Assembly: GCF_001280595.1 (NCBI RefSeq)
Contig: NZ_LITU01000071.1
Location: forward strand, 38,634-102,633
Direction of reading: 5' to 3'
From: Paenibacillus xylanivorans
GTDB taxonomy: Bacteria; Bacillota; Bacilli; Paenibacillales; Paenibacillaceae
DNA length: 64,000 nucleotides
Below are positions 52,205 through 60,728 of this stretch, piece after piece. Within the stretch, counting starts at the first letter, position 1. Each line of letters starts with the position of its first letter. The notes under the pieces were generated by a model. It had not been told where the DNA came from. It did no database searches and saw nothing but the letters and a program-made list of their open reading frames with translations. The translations under genes were made by a program, and so were the position numbers.

Positions 52205-52393
52205 ATGAGAAGGTATAATTTTTGGAGCCCCATTCTGCTGATTGCGGTTGCGCTGATTGTCAGAGGCCTGGTTACCAACCTGGGCGTTCTGTTCGGCATG
52301 TCGCATGATGCAGCAAGTAATATCGCAATTGTTGCCATGTTGATTGCTGCACTGATTATGTTTAACCGAATGACAAAGGCAAAGCGAAAATAA
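52205..52393 (+). CDS. Small two-helix membrane protein
   Basis: This 62-residue protein has a basic start (MRRYNFWS), two hydrophobic helices (PILLIAVALIVRGLVTNLGVL and IAIVAMLIAALIMF) and a basic end (KAKRK). It was not recognised. GTG 52193 and TTG 52196 are alternative starts; AGGAG lies at 52189-52193. A terminator follows closely, which supports a real short gene. Confidence 0.55.
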   Translation: MRRYNFWSPILLIAVALIVRGLVTNLGVLFGMSHDAASNIAIVAMLIAALIMFNRMTKAKRK

Positions 52394-52423
52394 ACGTATA
52401 ATATATTAGATAAGAATCAAGAG

Positions 52424-52450
52424 AGAGGCACCCGTAGGGGTGTCTTTTTT
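52424..52450 (+). terminator. Terminator after the small membrane protein gene
   Basis: The stem GGCACCC-GTAG-GGGTGTC runs into six T. Confidence 0.85.
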
Positions 52451-52580
52451 GTGTATTGACGTTTCATTCATAACGTCTTAGACTGTTTATGAATAAAACA
52501 ATAACATTATTATGATAACGAAAATAACAAATGTCCTACTCCAATGGCTAACTCATCATTTTCTGAAAGGAGACCCATTC

Positions 52581-52697
52581 ATGAAGATTATGGCGGCATG
52601 GTTTGCAGGCAAGCATGAAAAGGCAATTGATGTGGCGATCAGGGTGTTGGGACGGCAGGAGGGGTCACGGACCGTTCCACTGAGATTGGACAGATGA
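52581..52697 (+). CDS. Doubtful 38-residue ORF
   Basis: A 38-residue frame (MKIMAAWFAGKHEKAIDVAI...) starts nine bases after AAAGGAG, a good ribosome site, and ends TVPLRLDR. No family was recognised. It could be a small protein, a leader peptide for the fucosidase gene 99 bp downstream, or chance. Confidence 0.3.
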   Translation: MKIMAAWFAGKHEKAIDVAIRVLGRQEGSRTVPLRLDR

Positions 52698-52795
52698 ACA
52701 TAATTAAGGACCGCTGGAGATGCTGTGCTCTGTCGGTCCTTTATGGCATTTGTCGGAAAGAGGACAGAGAACCGGCATGAGAGGAGAAGAATCCA

Positions 52796-54256
52796 GTGAA
52801 TACCACCGATTGGGTGAAGGCAGCGGCGCAGGTCGTGCCATCAGAACGTCAGCTGAAATGGCAGGAGATGGAGTTCTACGCATTTATTCATTTTACCATG
52901 AATACGTTTACAGATCAGGAGTGGGGAACGGGGAATGAAGACCCCGCTATTTTCAACCCTTCTCATCTGAGTGCCCGGCAATGGGTTCAGGCGTGCAAGT
53001 CCGCCGGTATGACAGGATTAATTCTCACATGCAAGCACCACGACGGGTTTTGTTTATGGCCAAGCCAGTACACGGGTCATACAGTAGCCGCAAGCCCTTG
53101 GCGAAATGGTGCGGGTGATCTGGTGAAAGAGGTTGCCGATGCCTGCCGGGATGGCGGGTTGAAGTTTGGTATCTATCTGTCTCCATGGGATCGTCATGAA
53201 GCATCCTATGGAGATTCGGAGCGATACAATGAGTTTTTCAAAAATCAGTTGCGTGAGCTGTTAACCCAATATGGTGAAATTTTCTGCGTGTGGTTCGACG
53301 GAGCATGCGGAGAAGGGCCGAATGGGAAAAGGCAGGTCTACGATTGGGATTCCTATTATGCACTGATTCGGGAGCTGCAGCCAGAGGCTGTAATCTCGGT
53401 ATGTGGGCCGGATGTTCGCTGGTGCGGCAATGAGGCAGGTCATACCCGAGCTTCGGAATGGAGCGTTGTACCTGCCTACTTGCAGGATAACGAGAAGATC
53501 CAAGAGCAATCACAGCAAGTGGATGATGGCGAGTTTGCCAGCAGAATTAATACACAGGATGCGGATTTGGGGAGTCGGGAGGTGATCCGGCAACATGAGG
53601 GCAAGCTCATCTGGTATCCAGCAGAAGTGAATACGTCCATCCGTCCGGGTTGGTTCTATCATGCAAGCGAGGACGATCAAGTCAAATCGCTGGAGGAACT
53701 GCTTGGCATTTATGATGGAGCGGTTGGGGGCAATGCCAATTTTCTACTTAACCTTCCTCCAGATCGACGCGGGCATATTCACGAACAGGATGCTGAGCGG
53801 CTGCAACAGCTCGGAGACATTTTGCATGGTACTTATCGGCAGAGTTTGGCTGTGGGAGCGAAGATTCAGGCATCGGAGACCATGGATGAAGAACATACGG
53901 CTACCCAGATATTGCGTGATGAATTGGATACGTTCTGGTGCCCATCTGAAGGAACTGAACTGGCTTGGCTAGAGGTGGAACTGCCCGAGGAAAAGCTGTT
54001 CGATCGAATGGTTCTCATGGAGCATATCCGTTCAGGTCAACGAATTGAGCGCTTTACGCTGGAGGCAAAGGGAGAGCGTGGTGATTGGCAGGAGCTGTAT
54101 TGCGGCACGGTAGTTGGTCACAAACGAATCTGTCGTTTCGATTCCTTTACCGCCAAAACCATTCGTCTGACCATTCATGAATCCAGATGGTATCCAACAT
54201 TGTCCTGGCTGGGTGTATATCTGAGCAAACAAGAGGTGCATGAAGCTGGCGATTGA
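52796..54256 (+). CDS. GH29 alpha-L-fucosidase
   Basis: This 486-residue enzyme removes alpha-linked fucose. The TIM barrel shows the family pattern: AFIHFTMNTFTDQEWG, ILTCKHHDGFCLWPSQYT, FGIYLSPWDRHEASYG and the nucleophile Asp168 in VWFDGACGEG. A C-terminal beta domain spans about 350-480. No signal peptide is present, so it acts on imported sugar. GTG at 52796 follows AGGAG by nine bases. A sugar isomerase gene follows 142 bp later, in the same direction. Confidence 0.92.
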   Translation: MNTTDWVKAAAQVVPSERQLKWQEMEFYAFIHFTMNTFTDQEWGTGNEDPAIFNPSHLSARQWVQACKSAGMTGLILTCKHHDGFCLWPSQYTGHTVAASPWRNGAGDLVKEVADACRDGGLKFGIYLSPWDRHEASYGDSERYNEFFKNQLRELLTQYGEIFCVWFDGACGEGPNGKRQVYDWDSYYALIRELQPEAVISVCGPDVRWCGNEAGHTRASEWSVVPAYLQDNEKIQEQSQQVDDGEFASRINTQDADLGSREVIRQHEGKLIWYPAEVNTSIRPGWFYHASEDDQVKSLEELLGIYDGAVGGNANFLLNLPPDRRGHIHEQDAERLQQLGDILHGTYRQSLAVGAKIQASETMDEEHTATQILRDELDTFWCPSEGTELAWLEVELPEEKLFDRMVLMEHIRSGQRIERFTLEAKGERGDWQELYCGTVVGHKRICRFDSFTAKTIRLTIHESRWYPTLSWLGVYLSKQEVHEAGD

Positions 54257-54398
54257 GCCGTAATATTTGTAGATAAGCAGATTTTGGATTCATCCCTTGG
54301 AAAATAGAGTAGCAAACGATTATTGGTAATTGTATGATCTTATGGAAAAAGGTATAGGTAAGGTAGAGCCACACACCAGCAGGAGAGGATGAGAGGAT

Positions 54399-55265
54399 AT
54401 GAAAGTAGGACTCAGCACATACAGTCTGCAACAGGCACTGGATGCCAAAGAACTGACTGTACCCGACGCCATCCGTTACATCGCCGATCAAGGCGGAGAA
54501 CATGTGGAGATTGTTCCGATAGGGTACAGTCTGATCGACCAGCCGGAATTAATTGAACAGATTCGAGAGACTGCACAAGAAGTGGGAATCGATATTTCCA
54601 ATTACGCAATTGGTGCCAACTTTGTTTCAGGAGAAGGCCCGGATGCACTTGAAAATGAAATTGCTGCTGTCATGAAGCATGTGGATGTCGCTGCCGCACT
54701 TGGCGTTACGAGAATGCGCCATGATGTTGCATTTCGTCCTGCACAGGAAGGGACGGTCGCCCAGTTTGAGGCCGATCTGCCTGTTTTGGTGAAGGCCTGT
54801 CAGCGAATTGCCGACTACGCAGCGAGTCACGGTATTACGACAAGTGTGGAGAATCACGGTTACTATGTGCAGTCCAGTGAGCGAGTCCGGCGGCTGGTGC
54901 ATGAGACGGCGCGAGAAAACTTCAAGACAACACTGGATATCGGCAACTTTCTGTGTGTGGATGAAGACCCGGTTAGCGCTGTGAAAAATAACATTCCTTA
55001 TGCATCCATGGTGCACGCCAAAGATTTCTATCGGAGACCCTCTTACCGTAATCCCGGGGAGGGCTGGTTCCAGACCTCACACGGCAATTACCTGCGCGGA
55101 GCAATTGTGGGCCATGGGGATATCGATATGCCGGAAGTATTCCGTGTGTTGAAGCAATCCGGTTATGACGGATATATCTCTGTTGAATTCGAAGGCATGG
55201 AAAATTGCAAAACAGCATCCCGAATCGCAATGGATAACGTCCGCCGTTTCTGGGAGGAAGCATAA
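54399..55265 (+). CDS. Sugar phosphate isomerase/epimerase family protein
   Basis: This 288-residue TIM barrel of the AP endonuclease family 2 fold starts MKVGLSTYSLQQALDAKELT. Metal ligands are visible as Glu in EHVEIVPIG, Glu/His in SVENHGYYVQ, Asp in TTLDIGNFL and Glu in YISVEFEGME. Members act on sugars, inositols and keto-acids. Together with the Gfo/Idh/MocA dehydrogenase gene 330 bp downstream it could oxidise and isomerise sugars freed by the fucosidases. AGGAT-type sequence GAGAGGAT lies just before the ATG. Confidence 0.87.
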   Translation: MKVGLSTYSLQQALDAKELTVPDAIRYIADQGGEHVEIVPIGYSLIDQPELIEQIRETAQEVGIDISNYAIGANFVSGEGPDALENEIAAVMKHVDVAAALGVTRMRHDVAFRPAQEGTVAQFEADLPVLVKACQRIADYAASHGITTSVENHGYYVQSSERVRRLVHETARENFKTTLDIGNFLCVDEDPVSAVKNNIPYASMVHAKDFYRRPSYRNPGEGWFQTSHGNYLRGAIVGHGDIDMPEVFRVLKQSGYDGYISVEFEGMENCKTASRIAMDNVRRFWEEA

Positions 55266-55352
55266 GCAGCTACTGCACTACTATATAAGTGGAATATAAG
55301 CTTTGGTGAATCTCGAAATTAGTTTTTTATAAGTCGAATAGTAGTGGAAGGG

Positions 55353-55500
55353 ACGAAATCGATTCTGAAGAAGCGAAGCGTGCGCCTAAAAGCTTTCGTG
55401 AGAAAGCTACATCGGAAGCATAAGCTTATCACCGAATTTCCACCTTTTAAAGGGATGATAAGAAATTTGGGGATAAGAGCGATCGGAAGAACGATTCGTA
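55353..55500 (+). repeat. Structured intergenic repeat, copy 2 (long form)
   Basis: The outer stem pairs ACGAAATCGATTCT (55353-55366) with AGAACGATTCGT (55488-55499), leaving two unpaired A. The core pairs TTATCACCGAATTTC (55426-55440) with GAAATTTGGGGATAA (55462-55476), capped by CCTTTTAAAGG. A side hairpin AGCTTTC-GTGA-GAAAGCT lies at 55391-55408. It lies upstream of the Gfo/Idh/MocA gene. A 65-residue open frame through it is not thought to be coding. Confidence 0.75.
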
Positions 55501-55597
55501 ACTGGAACGGCTACTTCGTAGAACGCTATATTACTTTTTAGAAGCGATGAATCAACTGATATGACCATCATTCACCAGATTATGGAGGGGAAAATCC

Positions 55598-56656
55598 ATG
55601 TCCAAACTTAAAATTGCCGTTATCGGTGCAGGATCAATATCCGATTTTCATTTACAAGCGTATGACAGTAATCCCGAAGTTGAAATTTACGCCATATGTG
55701 ACCTGAATGAAGCTCGTGCCCAGGAAGCGGCGAAAAAATATAACGCTACCCATGTATTCACGGACTATAAGGAACTCCTGGCATTGCCCGAAATTCATTC
55801 GGTAAGCATCTGTACCTGGAATGACACACATGCCGAGATCAGCATTGCTGCGCTGGATGCGGGGAAAAACGTACTTTGCGAAAAGCCGCTCTGTCAGACG
55901 GTAGAAGATGCGTTAGAGGTGGAGAAGGCCGTTCACCGTAGTGGAAAGCTGCTTCAGGTTGGCTTTGTACGCCGTTATAGCGACAATGCGCAGATCCTGA
56001 AGAAGTTCATTGATGAAGGCGAGCTGGGAGAGATCTATTACGCCAAAGCATCTTGTCTGCGGCGTCTGGGCAATCCGGGCGGCTGGTTTGCAGATGTTGA
56101 TCGTTCTGGTGGCGGCCCGTTGATCGATATTGGCGTACACATTATTGATATCTCCTGGTACCTGATGGGCAAACCGAAGGTGAAAACCGTCTCCGCGAAT
56201 GTCTCCAATCGATTGGGTAACCGTGCCAATATCCGTAATCTGTCGTTCTACCAGGCGGCGGACTATGATGCGAATAAAAACACCGTGGAGGATATGGCCA
56301 ATGCGTTAATTCGTTTCGAGAACGGGGCGAGCCTACTGGTGGATGTAAGCTTCACGCTGCACGCGAAACAGGATGAAACTTCGGTTAGATTGTATGGCGA
56401 CAAGGGTGGGGCTGAGCTGGAACCGGAAATTTCACTGATTGGCGAGAAATTCGATACCATCTTGAATATGACGCCACAGGTGGATTTTAAATCCCTTGAT
56501 TTCGCAGGTTCTTTCCGTAATGAAGTCAATCATTTTATCGACAGTACCCAAGGGCGCAAAGAGACGCTTAGTCCTGTTGAGGATGGCGTTGAAATCATGA
56601 AAATCCTTTGTGCTATCTACGAGTCCGCACGTGAAGGGCGCGAAATTTCACTTTAA
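55598..56656 (+). CDS. Gfo/Idh/MocA family oxidoreductase
   Basis: This 352-residue NAD(P)-dependent dehydrogenase has a Rossmann motif KIAVIGAGSISDFHLQAY, the conserved EKP of this family in NVLCEKPLCQTVEDAL, and the catalytic His region GGGPLIDIGVHIIDISWYLMG. Substrates in the family are sugars, sugar phosphates and inositols. GGAGGGG precedes the ATG. It is bracketed by two copies of the structured repeat (55,353 and 56,756). Its position between an isomerase and a fucosidase gene suggests a role in breaking down the freed sugar. Confidence 0.92.
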   Translation: MSKLKIAVIGAGSISDFHLQAYDSNPEVEIYAICDLNEARAQEAAKKYNATHVFTDYKELLALPEIHSVSICTWNDTHAEISIAALDAGKNVLCEKPLCQTVEDALEVEKAVHRSGKLLQVGFVRRYSDNAQILKKFIDEGELGEIYYAKASCLRRLGNPGGWFADVDRSGGGPLIDIGVHIIDISWYLMGKPKVKTVSANVSNRLGNRANIRNLSFYQAADYDANKNTVEDMANALIRFENGASLLVDVSFTLHAKQDETSVRLYGDKGGAELEPEISLIGEKFDTILNMTPQVDFKSLDFAGSFRNEVNHFIDSTQGRKETLSPVEDGVEIMKILCAIYESAREGREISL

Positions 56657-56755
56657 AAAGGTGTATTGCAATCTGAAGATGGCACCGCAATCGAAATGAC
56701 TGGACTTAATACGTCTTTATAAGTTGAACTGAACGTTTAAGCCAAAACGGAGAGT

Positions 56756-56905
56756 GCAGAACCAATCTGAAGAAGCGGAGCTAAAAGCTTTCTGAAAGAA
56801 AGCTACTTCGTAAGCATAATCTCGCCTTTATCCCCGGATTTCCGACCATTTATAAAGTGAAATCAAAGAAATCCGGGGATAACAGCGATCGGAAGATGGT
56901 ACTGC
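56756..56905 (+). repeat. Structured intergenic repeat, copy 3 (long form)
   Basis: The outer stem pairs GCAGAACCAATCT (56756-56768) with AGATGGTACTGC (56894-56905). The core stem TTATCCCCGGATTTC (56828-56842) with GAAATCCGGGGATAA (56868-56882) is perfect over 15 bp. A side hairpin AGCTTTCT-GAA-AGAAAGCT lies at 56786-56804. Flanking GTTTAAGCC and GGCTTAAC may extend the outer stem. It lies before the second fucosidase gene. Confidence 0.8.
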
Positions 56906-56971
56906 AATCGGAGTGACAGGGGCTTAACTTGTGTAGTTTATCTTATATCCAATCCGAAGGAGATGAACGGG

Positions 56972-58384
56972 ATGAGCGAAACCAAAGATACGGTGCTGGA
57001 ACAGGAAGAACAGATCGTCGAATCCGGGGTTCACAACTTTAGCAAAGAAGATGAATGGGTGAAGCCTGAAGATCCGTTGCTGAATGAACGGCTAGAGTGG
57101 TTCAAAGATCAGAAGCTGGGGCTGATGATGCACTGGGGCCCATATTCCCAGCTTGGACTCGTGGAGTCCTGGGCGCTAAGTGACGAAGATGGCGATTGGT
57201 CGCGTAATGACATCGACTGGACTGACGACATGGAACATTTCAAGCAGGAATACTTTGATCTCAACAAAACCTTCAATCCGATTCGCTTTCAGCCTGAGGA
57301 ATGGGCACAGATGGCCGCAGATAACGGGTTCAAATATTTCCTGTTCACGACCAAGCATCATGATGGTTTCTGCATGTGGGATACACATACAACCGATTAT
57401 CGCATTACGGGCAAGGACACTCCTTTTCACACGCATAAGTATGCAGATATTTGCCGGGCGCTTTTTGACGCTTTTCGTGCCAAAGGGCTCGGGATCTCGG
57501 CTTACTTCTCCAAAGCGGACTGGCACACGCCGTATTACTGGACACCTGGCATGGAGCGGGGAAGTCATATGTGGCGTGGACCATCCTATGATCCGAAAGC
57601 GTATCCATGGCTGTGGGAAAAATTCGTGGAGTTCACGCATGAACAGATCATGGAACTGCTGACCAACTATGGACGAATCGAATGTCTGTGGCTGGATGCA
57701 GGGTGGGTACGTGAAGGACGCCACGGTCAGGATATCCGATTGGGCGAGGTGGTGGAGCGGGCTCGTCAGACAACACAGCCGTGGCTCCTGGCAGCAGATC
57801 GCACGGTGGGCGGGCCGTATGAGAATATCGTAACCCCGGAACAGACCATCCCGGAGCATCCAATGAATATTCCTTGGGAGAGCTGTATCACGGTGGGCAA
57901 TTCCTTTGCGTTTGGATTTGATGATCAGTATAAATCGGCAAGACAACTGGCGCATATTCTGCTTGAGGTAGTGTCCAAGGGCGGTAACCTGGCACTGAAT
58001 GTGGGACCGCAACCGGACGGACGTCTCCCAAAAGGGGCAGTCCGAAGCATTAAAGCCCTTGGAGAATGGCTAGGAACCAACGGGGAAGGTATCTATGGCA
58101 CACGGATTTGTGGGCCATACTACACAGGAGATTGGGCCTTCACACGTAAGGAAGATATCAACGTATCATATGCCTTCCGTCTGTACAGAAACGAGAACGA
58201 GGCAGTACAATCACAGGTGGTCATTCCATATGTGGAAAAGGTGGAGCGAATTGAACTCGTCGGCACAGATGATGTGCTGTCATTCCAACGGACAGAAGAT
58301 GGACTTGTTGTAGAGTTGCCGCAGGCAGCAGCTACGGAAGTAGCACCTATCACGCTGACGTTCAGATTGTTCACAAACCAATAA
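56972..58384 (+). CDS. GH29 alpha-L-fucosidase, second
   Basis: This 470-residue enzyme differs clearly from the first fucosidase (52,796) but keeps the family pattern: LGLMMHWGPYSQLGLVESWA, FTTKHHDGFCMWDTHTTDY and the nucleophile Asp242 in CLWLDAGWVREG. The first 40 residues are acidic and probably unstructured. GGNLALNVGPQPDGRLP is the usual end of the barrel, and a C-terminal beta domain follows. No signal peptide is seen. ATG 56972 is nine bases after GAAGGAG; ATG 56963 abuts that site. A terminator follows. Confidence 0.9.
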   Translation: MSETKDTVLEQEEQIVESGVHNFSKEDEWVKPEDPLLNERLEWFKDQKLGLMMHWGPYSQLGLVESWALSDEDGDWSRNDIDWTDDMEHFKQEYFDLNKTFNPIRFQPEEWAQMAADNGFKYFLFTTKHHDGFCMWDTHTTDYRITGKDTPFHTHKYADICRALFDAFRAKGLGISAYFSKADWHTPYYWTPGMERGSHMWRGPSYDPKAYPWLWEKFVEFTHEQIMELLTNYGRIECLWLDAGWVREGRHGQDIRLGEVVERARQTTQPWLLAADRTVGGPYENIVTPEQTIPEHPMNIPWESCITVGNSFAFGFDDQYKSARQLAHILLEVVSKGGNLALNVGPQPDGRLPKGAVRSIKALGEWLGTNGEGIYGTRICGPYYTGDWAFTRKEDINVSYAFRLYRNENEAVQSQVVIPYVEKVERIELVGTDDVLSFQRTEDGLVVELPQAAATEVAPITLTFRLFTNQ

Positions 58385-58395
58385 ATTTACACTCC

Positions 58396-58433
58396 AAATC
58401 CCGAGGGACTTCTACAGTCCTTCGGGATTTTTT
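58396..58433 (+). terminator. Terminator after the second fucosidase gene
   Basis: AAATCCCGAGGGACT and AGTCCTTCGGGATTT pair (one G-T) around TCTAC, followed by a T-run. Confidence 0.9.
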
Positions 58434-58696
58434 GGGTTGGTGATTTTTGCGAAATACATATGCTAAAGGGAGATTTCTCCTTGTCCCGCAAGGGTTTTGA
58501 GAATAAGGAGAGGTGGGAGAAAATTGCAAATTGCTAAAAGAACACTGCTCACGGTACTATCAATTCAAGAAAGCGTTACCTGACACTATTGTTGACACGT
58601 AACACGCTGAAACAGAAAAGTAGTCAAAGGAAAGGATGTTTAAGGAATGTAAATGTAATGTATTATTACACTTATGGTGTAGAAGGAGTGACGCGA
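58434..58696 (+). promoter_or_regulatory. Control region of the second importer, with palindrome
   Basis: A perfect palindrome TGTAAT-GTATT-ATTACA lies at 58654-58670, 11 bases before the permease ribosome site AGAAGGAG, so it could be an operator. A weak cre-like AGAAAGCGTTACCT lies at 58568. No well-spaced SigA promoter could be fixed; TTGACA at 58593 lacks a clear -10 box. Confidence 0.45.
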
Positions 58697-59677
58697 ATGA
58701 GTCGAGCTACGGAAAGCATACCTGCACCGGTGGAGCTCCAGCAAGGAAGGTATGATGTTGAACCCAAGCGACAGCATCCATTTATCAGAAGCCTCAAGAA
58801 GCATTGGGAGCTCTATTTACTGGTGCTGCCTCCCGTGTTGTATCTGTTGATCTTTAAGTACATCCCGATGGTCGGTGTACAGATTGCCTTCAAAGACTTC
58901 AGTGTCGTCAAAGGAATCTGGGGCAGCCCATGGGTTGGACTGAAACACTTTGAAGCCTTTTTCGAATCCCCGAATTTCTGGTTGCTGATCAAAAATACGA
59001 TTGGCATCAGTTTCTACTCTTTACTCGCCGGGTTTCCCATTCCGATCCTGCTTGCGCTGGCGCTGAACGAAATTCGAACGGGTTACTTTAAAAAGACCGT
59101 CCAGATGGTCACGTACGCTCCGCATTTCATCTCCACAGTCGTCATGGTATCGATTATCATTCTGATGTTATCACCACATGTGGGCGTTGTAGACAAGCTA
59201 TTTACCTTCCTGGGTTTCCCGATGACCAACTTTATGGGCATTCCCGAATACTTCAAATCCATCTATGTGTGGTCGGGTGTATGGCAGGGCATGGGCTATT
59301 CATCGATCATTTATATCGCCGCTCTCGCTGGCGTTGATCCATCTCTCTATGAAGCAGCGAAGATGGACGGGGCTTCAAGGCTTCGGAAAATCTGGCATAT
59401 TGACCTGCCAACGCTCGTTCCGGTCACCGTCATCATGCTGATTCTGAGTTTAGGCAGCATTATGGGCGTGGGCTTCGAAAAAATATATCTGATGCAGAAT
59501 CCACTCAACACGAGCGCTTCGGAGGTCATCTCCACGTATGTGTACAAGGTGGGTCTGATCGGGGCCAACTTCAGCTTCTCCTCGGCGGTAGGATTGTTCA
59601 ACTCCGTTATCAACCTGATCCTGCTGGTTATCGTCAACGGCATTTCCCGCAAAGTATCCCAGAACAGCTTGTGGTAA
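58697..59677 (+). CDS. Sugar ABC transporter permease (LplB-type), second system
   Basis: This 326-residue membrane protein has six helices and the LplB-type start LYLLVLPPVLYLLIFKYIPMVGVQIAFKD. The ATPase-contact loop is EAAKMDGASRLRKIWHIDLP. The start is ATG 58697, eight bases after AGAAGGAG; the longer frame to 58589 runs through the palindrome. The N-terminal 45 residues before the first helix are longer than in the first system. The LplC-type gene follows after 15 bp. No ATPase gene accompanies it. Confidence 0.9.
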   Translation: MSRATESIPAPVELQQGRYDVEPKRQHPFIRSLKKHWELYLLVLPPVLYLLIFKYIPMVGVQIAFKDFSVVKGIWGSPWVGLKHFEAFFESPNFWLLIKNTIGISFYSLLAGFPIPILLALALNEIRTGYFKKTVQMVTYAPHFISTVVMVSIIILMLSPHVGVVDKLFTFLGFPMTNFMGIPEYFKSIYVWSGVWQGMGYSSIIYIAALAGVDPSLYEAAKMDGASRLRKIWHIDLPTLVPVTVIMLILSLGSIMGVGFEKIYLMQNPLNTSASEVISTYVYKVGLIGANFSFSSAVGLFNSVINLILLVIVNGISRKVSQNSLW

Positions 59678-59692
59678 AGGAGGAGCTCATCC

Positions 59693-60601
59693 ATGTTCAA
59701 CCTGATTAATCGTAACCGGATCAAGGACCCGCTCGGTGACCGCATCTTCATGACATTCAACTATATCTTTCTGTTCGCCATACTGCTAACGGTGTTTTAC
59801 CCGCTCTTGTACATCATCAGTTCTTCCTTCAGCTCCTCCCGTGCCGTTACATCCGGTCAGGTGTGGCTGTTCCCGGTAGACTTTAACATCAAGGCCTACA
59901 TTTCCATTTTCAAAAGCCAACAGCTCATGCTCGGGTTCTACAACACGATCATCTATACCGTTGTAGGCACATTTATCAATGTGGCGCTTACGGTCATGCT
60001 CGCGTATCCGTTATCGCGCAAGTCGTTTTATGGACGGGGGGTCATCATTATTTTCATGATGATCACGATGTTCTTTGATGGCGGTCTGATTCCAACCTAT
60101 CTCTTGATGAAAGACCTTCATCTGCTGGATACACGCTGGGCAATGTGGCTGCCAGGGGCACTCGCAGTGTTCCAGGTCATCGTAGCGAGAACCTTCTTCC
60201 AGTCTTCCATCCCGGAAGAGCTGGGGGAGGCGGCAGAAATGGATGGATGCCGAGATATCCGGTATTTGATCAGTGTGGTTCTTCCGTTATCAAAGCCGAT
60301 TCTGGCGGTCATGACCCTGATGTATGCGGTGGGCCACTGGAATGCGTACTTTGATGCCCTGATCTATCTTCGTTCCGAGAAGTTGTTCCCACTACAATAT
60401 GTGCTGCGCAATCTGCTGATTCTAAATGCCGCAGACCCGGCAATGCTTGCCAACACGAGCCAGCAGCTGCGGGATCAGGGGTTCGAGCAGGTACTGAAAT
60501 ACGCGCTAATCGTCGTGGCGAGTATTCCGATTCTCATCATGTATCCGTTTGTGCAGAAGCATTTTGTCAAAGGGGTCATGGTTGGATCACTCAAAGGATG
60601 A
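59693..60601 (+). CDS. Sugar ABC transporter permease (LplC-type), second system
   Basis: This 302-residue membrane protein has six helices (first: FLFAILLTVFYPLLYIISSSFS), the contact loop EAAEMDGCRDIRYLISVVLPLS and the C-terminus YPFVQKHFVKGVMVGSLKG. AAAGGAGGAG lies before the ATG. It pairs with the preceding permease; the binding-protein gene follows 127 bp later, so the gene order differs from the first importer, where the binding protein comes first. Confidence 0.92.
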   Translation: MFNLINRNRIKDPLGDRIFMTFNYIFLFAILLTVFYPLLYIISSSFSSSRAVTSGQVWLFPVDFNIKAYISIFKSQQLMLGFYNTIIYTVVGTFINVALTVMLAYPLSRKSFYGRGVIIIFMMITMFFDGGLIPTYLLMKDLHLLDTRWAMWLPGALAVFQVIVARTFFQSSIPEELGEAAEMDGCRDIRYLISVVLPLSKPILAVMTLMYAVGHWNAYFDALIYLRSEKLFPLQYVLRNLLILNAADPAMLANTSQQLRDQGFEQVLKYALIVVASIPILIMYPFVQKHFVKGVMVGSLKG

Positions 60602-60728
60602 TCTTTGTAATCTACGCCGCTAAGCCACTTGAAAGGAGGTGGGGGAACACTCCGGCTTCCGGGATCAGGTTTAACACGAGTACGTAACCAGATGGTTATG
60701 CCGTTTTCAACAAAAAGGAGGAGTCAGA

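Noticed and set aside
55344..55541. 65-residue basic open frame before the Gfo/Idh/MocA gene
   Set aside because: It coincides with structured repeat copy 2 and is not conserved as a frame in copies 1 and 3.
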